A stretch of 8,080 bases of DNA from SUG1106 sp964651095 (GTDB taxonomy: Bacteria; Bacillota; Clostridia; Peptostreptococcales; Anaerovoracaceae), in contig CAZYWO010000091.1 of assembly GCA_964651095.1 (NCBI GenBank), positions 1-8,080 on the forward strand. The letters are read 5' to 3'. Every line of letters begins with the position of its first letter. Positions within the stretch are counted from its first letter, which is position 1. Below are positions 7,153 through 8,080 of this stretch, in pieces. The notes below the pieces were generated by a model. The model saw only the letters and a program-made list of their open reading frames with translations, was not told the DNA's origin and ran no database searches. The position numbers and the translations under genes were made by a program.

Positions 7153-7164
7153 GTTGCCATACTC

Positions 7165-8022
7165 TTACCATTCTGTAATTTCACCTGTGAAAATTTGTCT
7201 TATCTGCTCAGACTCCATATCGTCAACGGGATTATCTTTGTTGACAATTACAGCAATACCATCCATGGCTATCGTCGTTCCTTCAATGCCTTTTGAAATT
7301 TCTTCGTCTTTAAGCTCTCTCGATGACATTCCGATGTCACATGCACCCTCAATTGTACTTGTAATGCCTGCCCCTGAACCGGTTTGCTGAATTTCAATTG
7401 ATATGTCTTTATAAATTGCTTTATACGCATCTGCCAGTTTTTGCATAACCGGGGCTACCGAAGTTGAACCTGCTACTACAATCTTTCCCGATATGCCCTT
7501 TTTAGCCTGGTATGCTTCTGCCTGATCATCAACAGTAATATATCCTTCCTCAGATATAATTGATTGACCTTCCGCACTCATAATATAACTGAGGAAGTCC
7601 TTCGCCTGAGCTGTCATTTTATCACCGATCAGTACCAAGAATGGTCTTGATACAGGATAACTTCCGGATTTAATATTTTCCACTGTGGGTTCAACGCCAT
7701 TTACTTTTACAGCTTTTACCGTATCATTAAGCGAACCAAGGGAAATGTATCCTATTGCATTTTTATTTCCTGCTATTGTGGTTATTACCACTGATGTACT
7801 CTGTGAAATTTCTGCTGTCTGCGTCGTATGGTCCACATCGTCTACCATAATTCCCAAAAGTTCTGTAAAGGCTCCTCTTGTGCCTGAACCATCTTCGCGA
7901 GAAATTACTGTAATCTGTGAACTTCTCTTTTGATTATCTGCTTCGTTATCATCATTACTTCCACAGGCAGCCATTGAAAATATCATAACAACTACTAATA
8001 TTAATGTGAATAATTTTTTCAT
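7165..8022 (-). CDS. pstS: PstS-type phosphate-binding lipoprotein with circularly permuted domain order
   Basis: This 285-residue lipoprotein should capture phosphate outside the membrane and hand it to PstC/PstA. The signal peptide is residues 1-19, with lipobox MAAC and lipid-bearing C20, then an acidic linker to about 35. Residues 36-162 match the usual second part of PstS: ITVISREDGSGTRGAF (R42, S46, G47, T48 equal the phosphate ligands R135, S139, G140, T141 of E. coli PstS), GYISLGSL, SYPVSRPF and EGQSIISEEGYI. Residues 178-285 match the usual first part: GKIVVAGSTSVAP (T187, S188), TGSGAG (S216), DIGMSSRE, then the terminal IFTGEITEW. Normally that last motif runs straight into the REDGSGT segment. 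Here the gene stops two codons after T283, while the REDGSGT block opens the mature protein. Both halves are complete, so the order is permuted rather than truncated. ATG at 8022 has AGGAGG (8031-8036) eight bases upstream. Confidence 0.93.
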   Translation of the reverse strand: MKKLFTLILVVVMIFSMAACGSNDDNEADNQKRSSQITVISREDGSGTRGAFTELLGIMVDDVDHTTQTAEISQSTSVVITTIAGNKNAIGYISLGSLNDTVKAVKVNGVEPTVENIKSGSYPVSRPFLVLIGDKMTAQAKDFLSYIMSAEGQSIISEEGYITVDDQAEAYQAKKGISGKIVVAGSTSVAPVMQKLADAYKAIYKDISIEIQQTGSGAGITSTIEGACDIGMSSRELKDEEISKGIEGTTIAMDGIAVIVNKDNPVDDMESEQIRQIFTGEITEW

Positions 8023-8062
8023 TTCTTTTTCCTCCTATTACAATATATTTATGGTTAATCCC

Positions 8063-8079
8063 CCTTACAGCCAGTAAGG
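8063..8079. repeat. Inverted repeat upstream of pstS
   Basis: CCTTAC (8063-8068) and GTAAGG (8074-8079) form a perfect six-base inverted repeat around AGCCA. It lies about 27 bases upstream of the pstS ribosome binding site and has no T run after it on the minus strand, so it is not a complete terminator as seen. It could be a leader hairpin or a protein-binding site; the window ends at 8080, so its context is cut off. Confidence 0.4.
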
Positions 8080-8080
8080 A

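Noticed and set aside
7138..7164. PstS as a truncated or frameshifted gene whose missing part lies downstream
   Set aside because: Only 27 bases separate the pstS stop from the pstC start, and the segment usually found after IFTGEITxW is already present at the front of the protein, so nothing is missing.
8042..8076. Possible promoter just upstream of pstS (TATATT at 8042-8047, CTGTAA at 8065-8070)
   Set aside because: A start seven bases after this -10 would fall inside the pstS ribosome binding site (8031-8036), so it could not give a usable message. The real promoter and any Pho boxes are probably beyond the right edge.

Overview
The window looks like chromosomal DNA of a low-GC, Gram-positive anaerobe, most likely a member of the Clostridia. 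The reasons are AT-rich codon use, strong AGGAGG-type ribosome binding sites, GTG starts, a lipoprotein phosphate-binding protein, a clostridial-style Pho sensor kinase and a desulfoferrodoxin. No mobile element, CRISPR array, tRNA or rRNA was seen, and no gene-free stretch exceeds about 120 bases.

Layout: a TPM-domain membrane protein on the + strand enters from the left edge (its 5' end is outside the window) and ends at 963. It converges on a desulfoferrodoxin gene (1064-1432, minus), and one hairpin with A and T tracts on either side (987-1024) can terminate both. The rest, 1554-8022, is one tightly packed minus-strand run read from right to left: pstS, pstC, pstA, pstB, phoU, a PhoB/PhoP-type response regulator, and a PhoR-type histidine kinase. 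Gaps are at most about 50 bases and two junctions overlap (ATGA between pstC and pstA, TAATG between regulator and kinase), so this is very probably a single operon.

Together these genes make a complete phosphate-starvation module. PstS captures phosphate outside the membrane, PstC and PstA form the channel, PstB supplies ATP hydrolysis, PhoU reports transporter state to the kinase, and the PhoR/PhoB pair controls transcription, presumably including that of its own operon.

The most unusual item is PstS. Its sequence blocks are in swapped order. The block that normally forms the second part of PstS (the R-x-D-G-S-G-T-R phosphate-binding segment through the G-Q-x-I end) comes directly after the lipoprotein signal. 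The block that normally starts the protein (G-S-T-S through I-F-T-G-E-I-T-x-W) comes last, and the gene stops right there. It reads as a natural circular permutation cut at the inter-lobe crossover, with the phosphate-contacting motifs of both halves kept.
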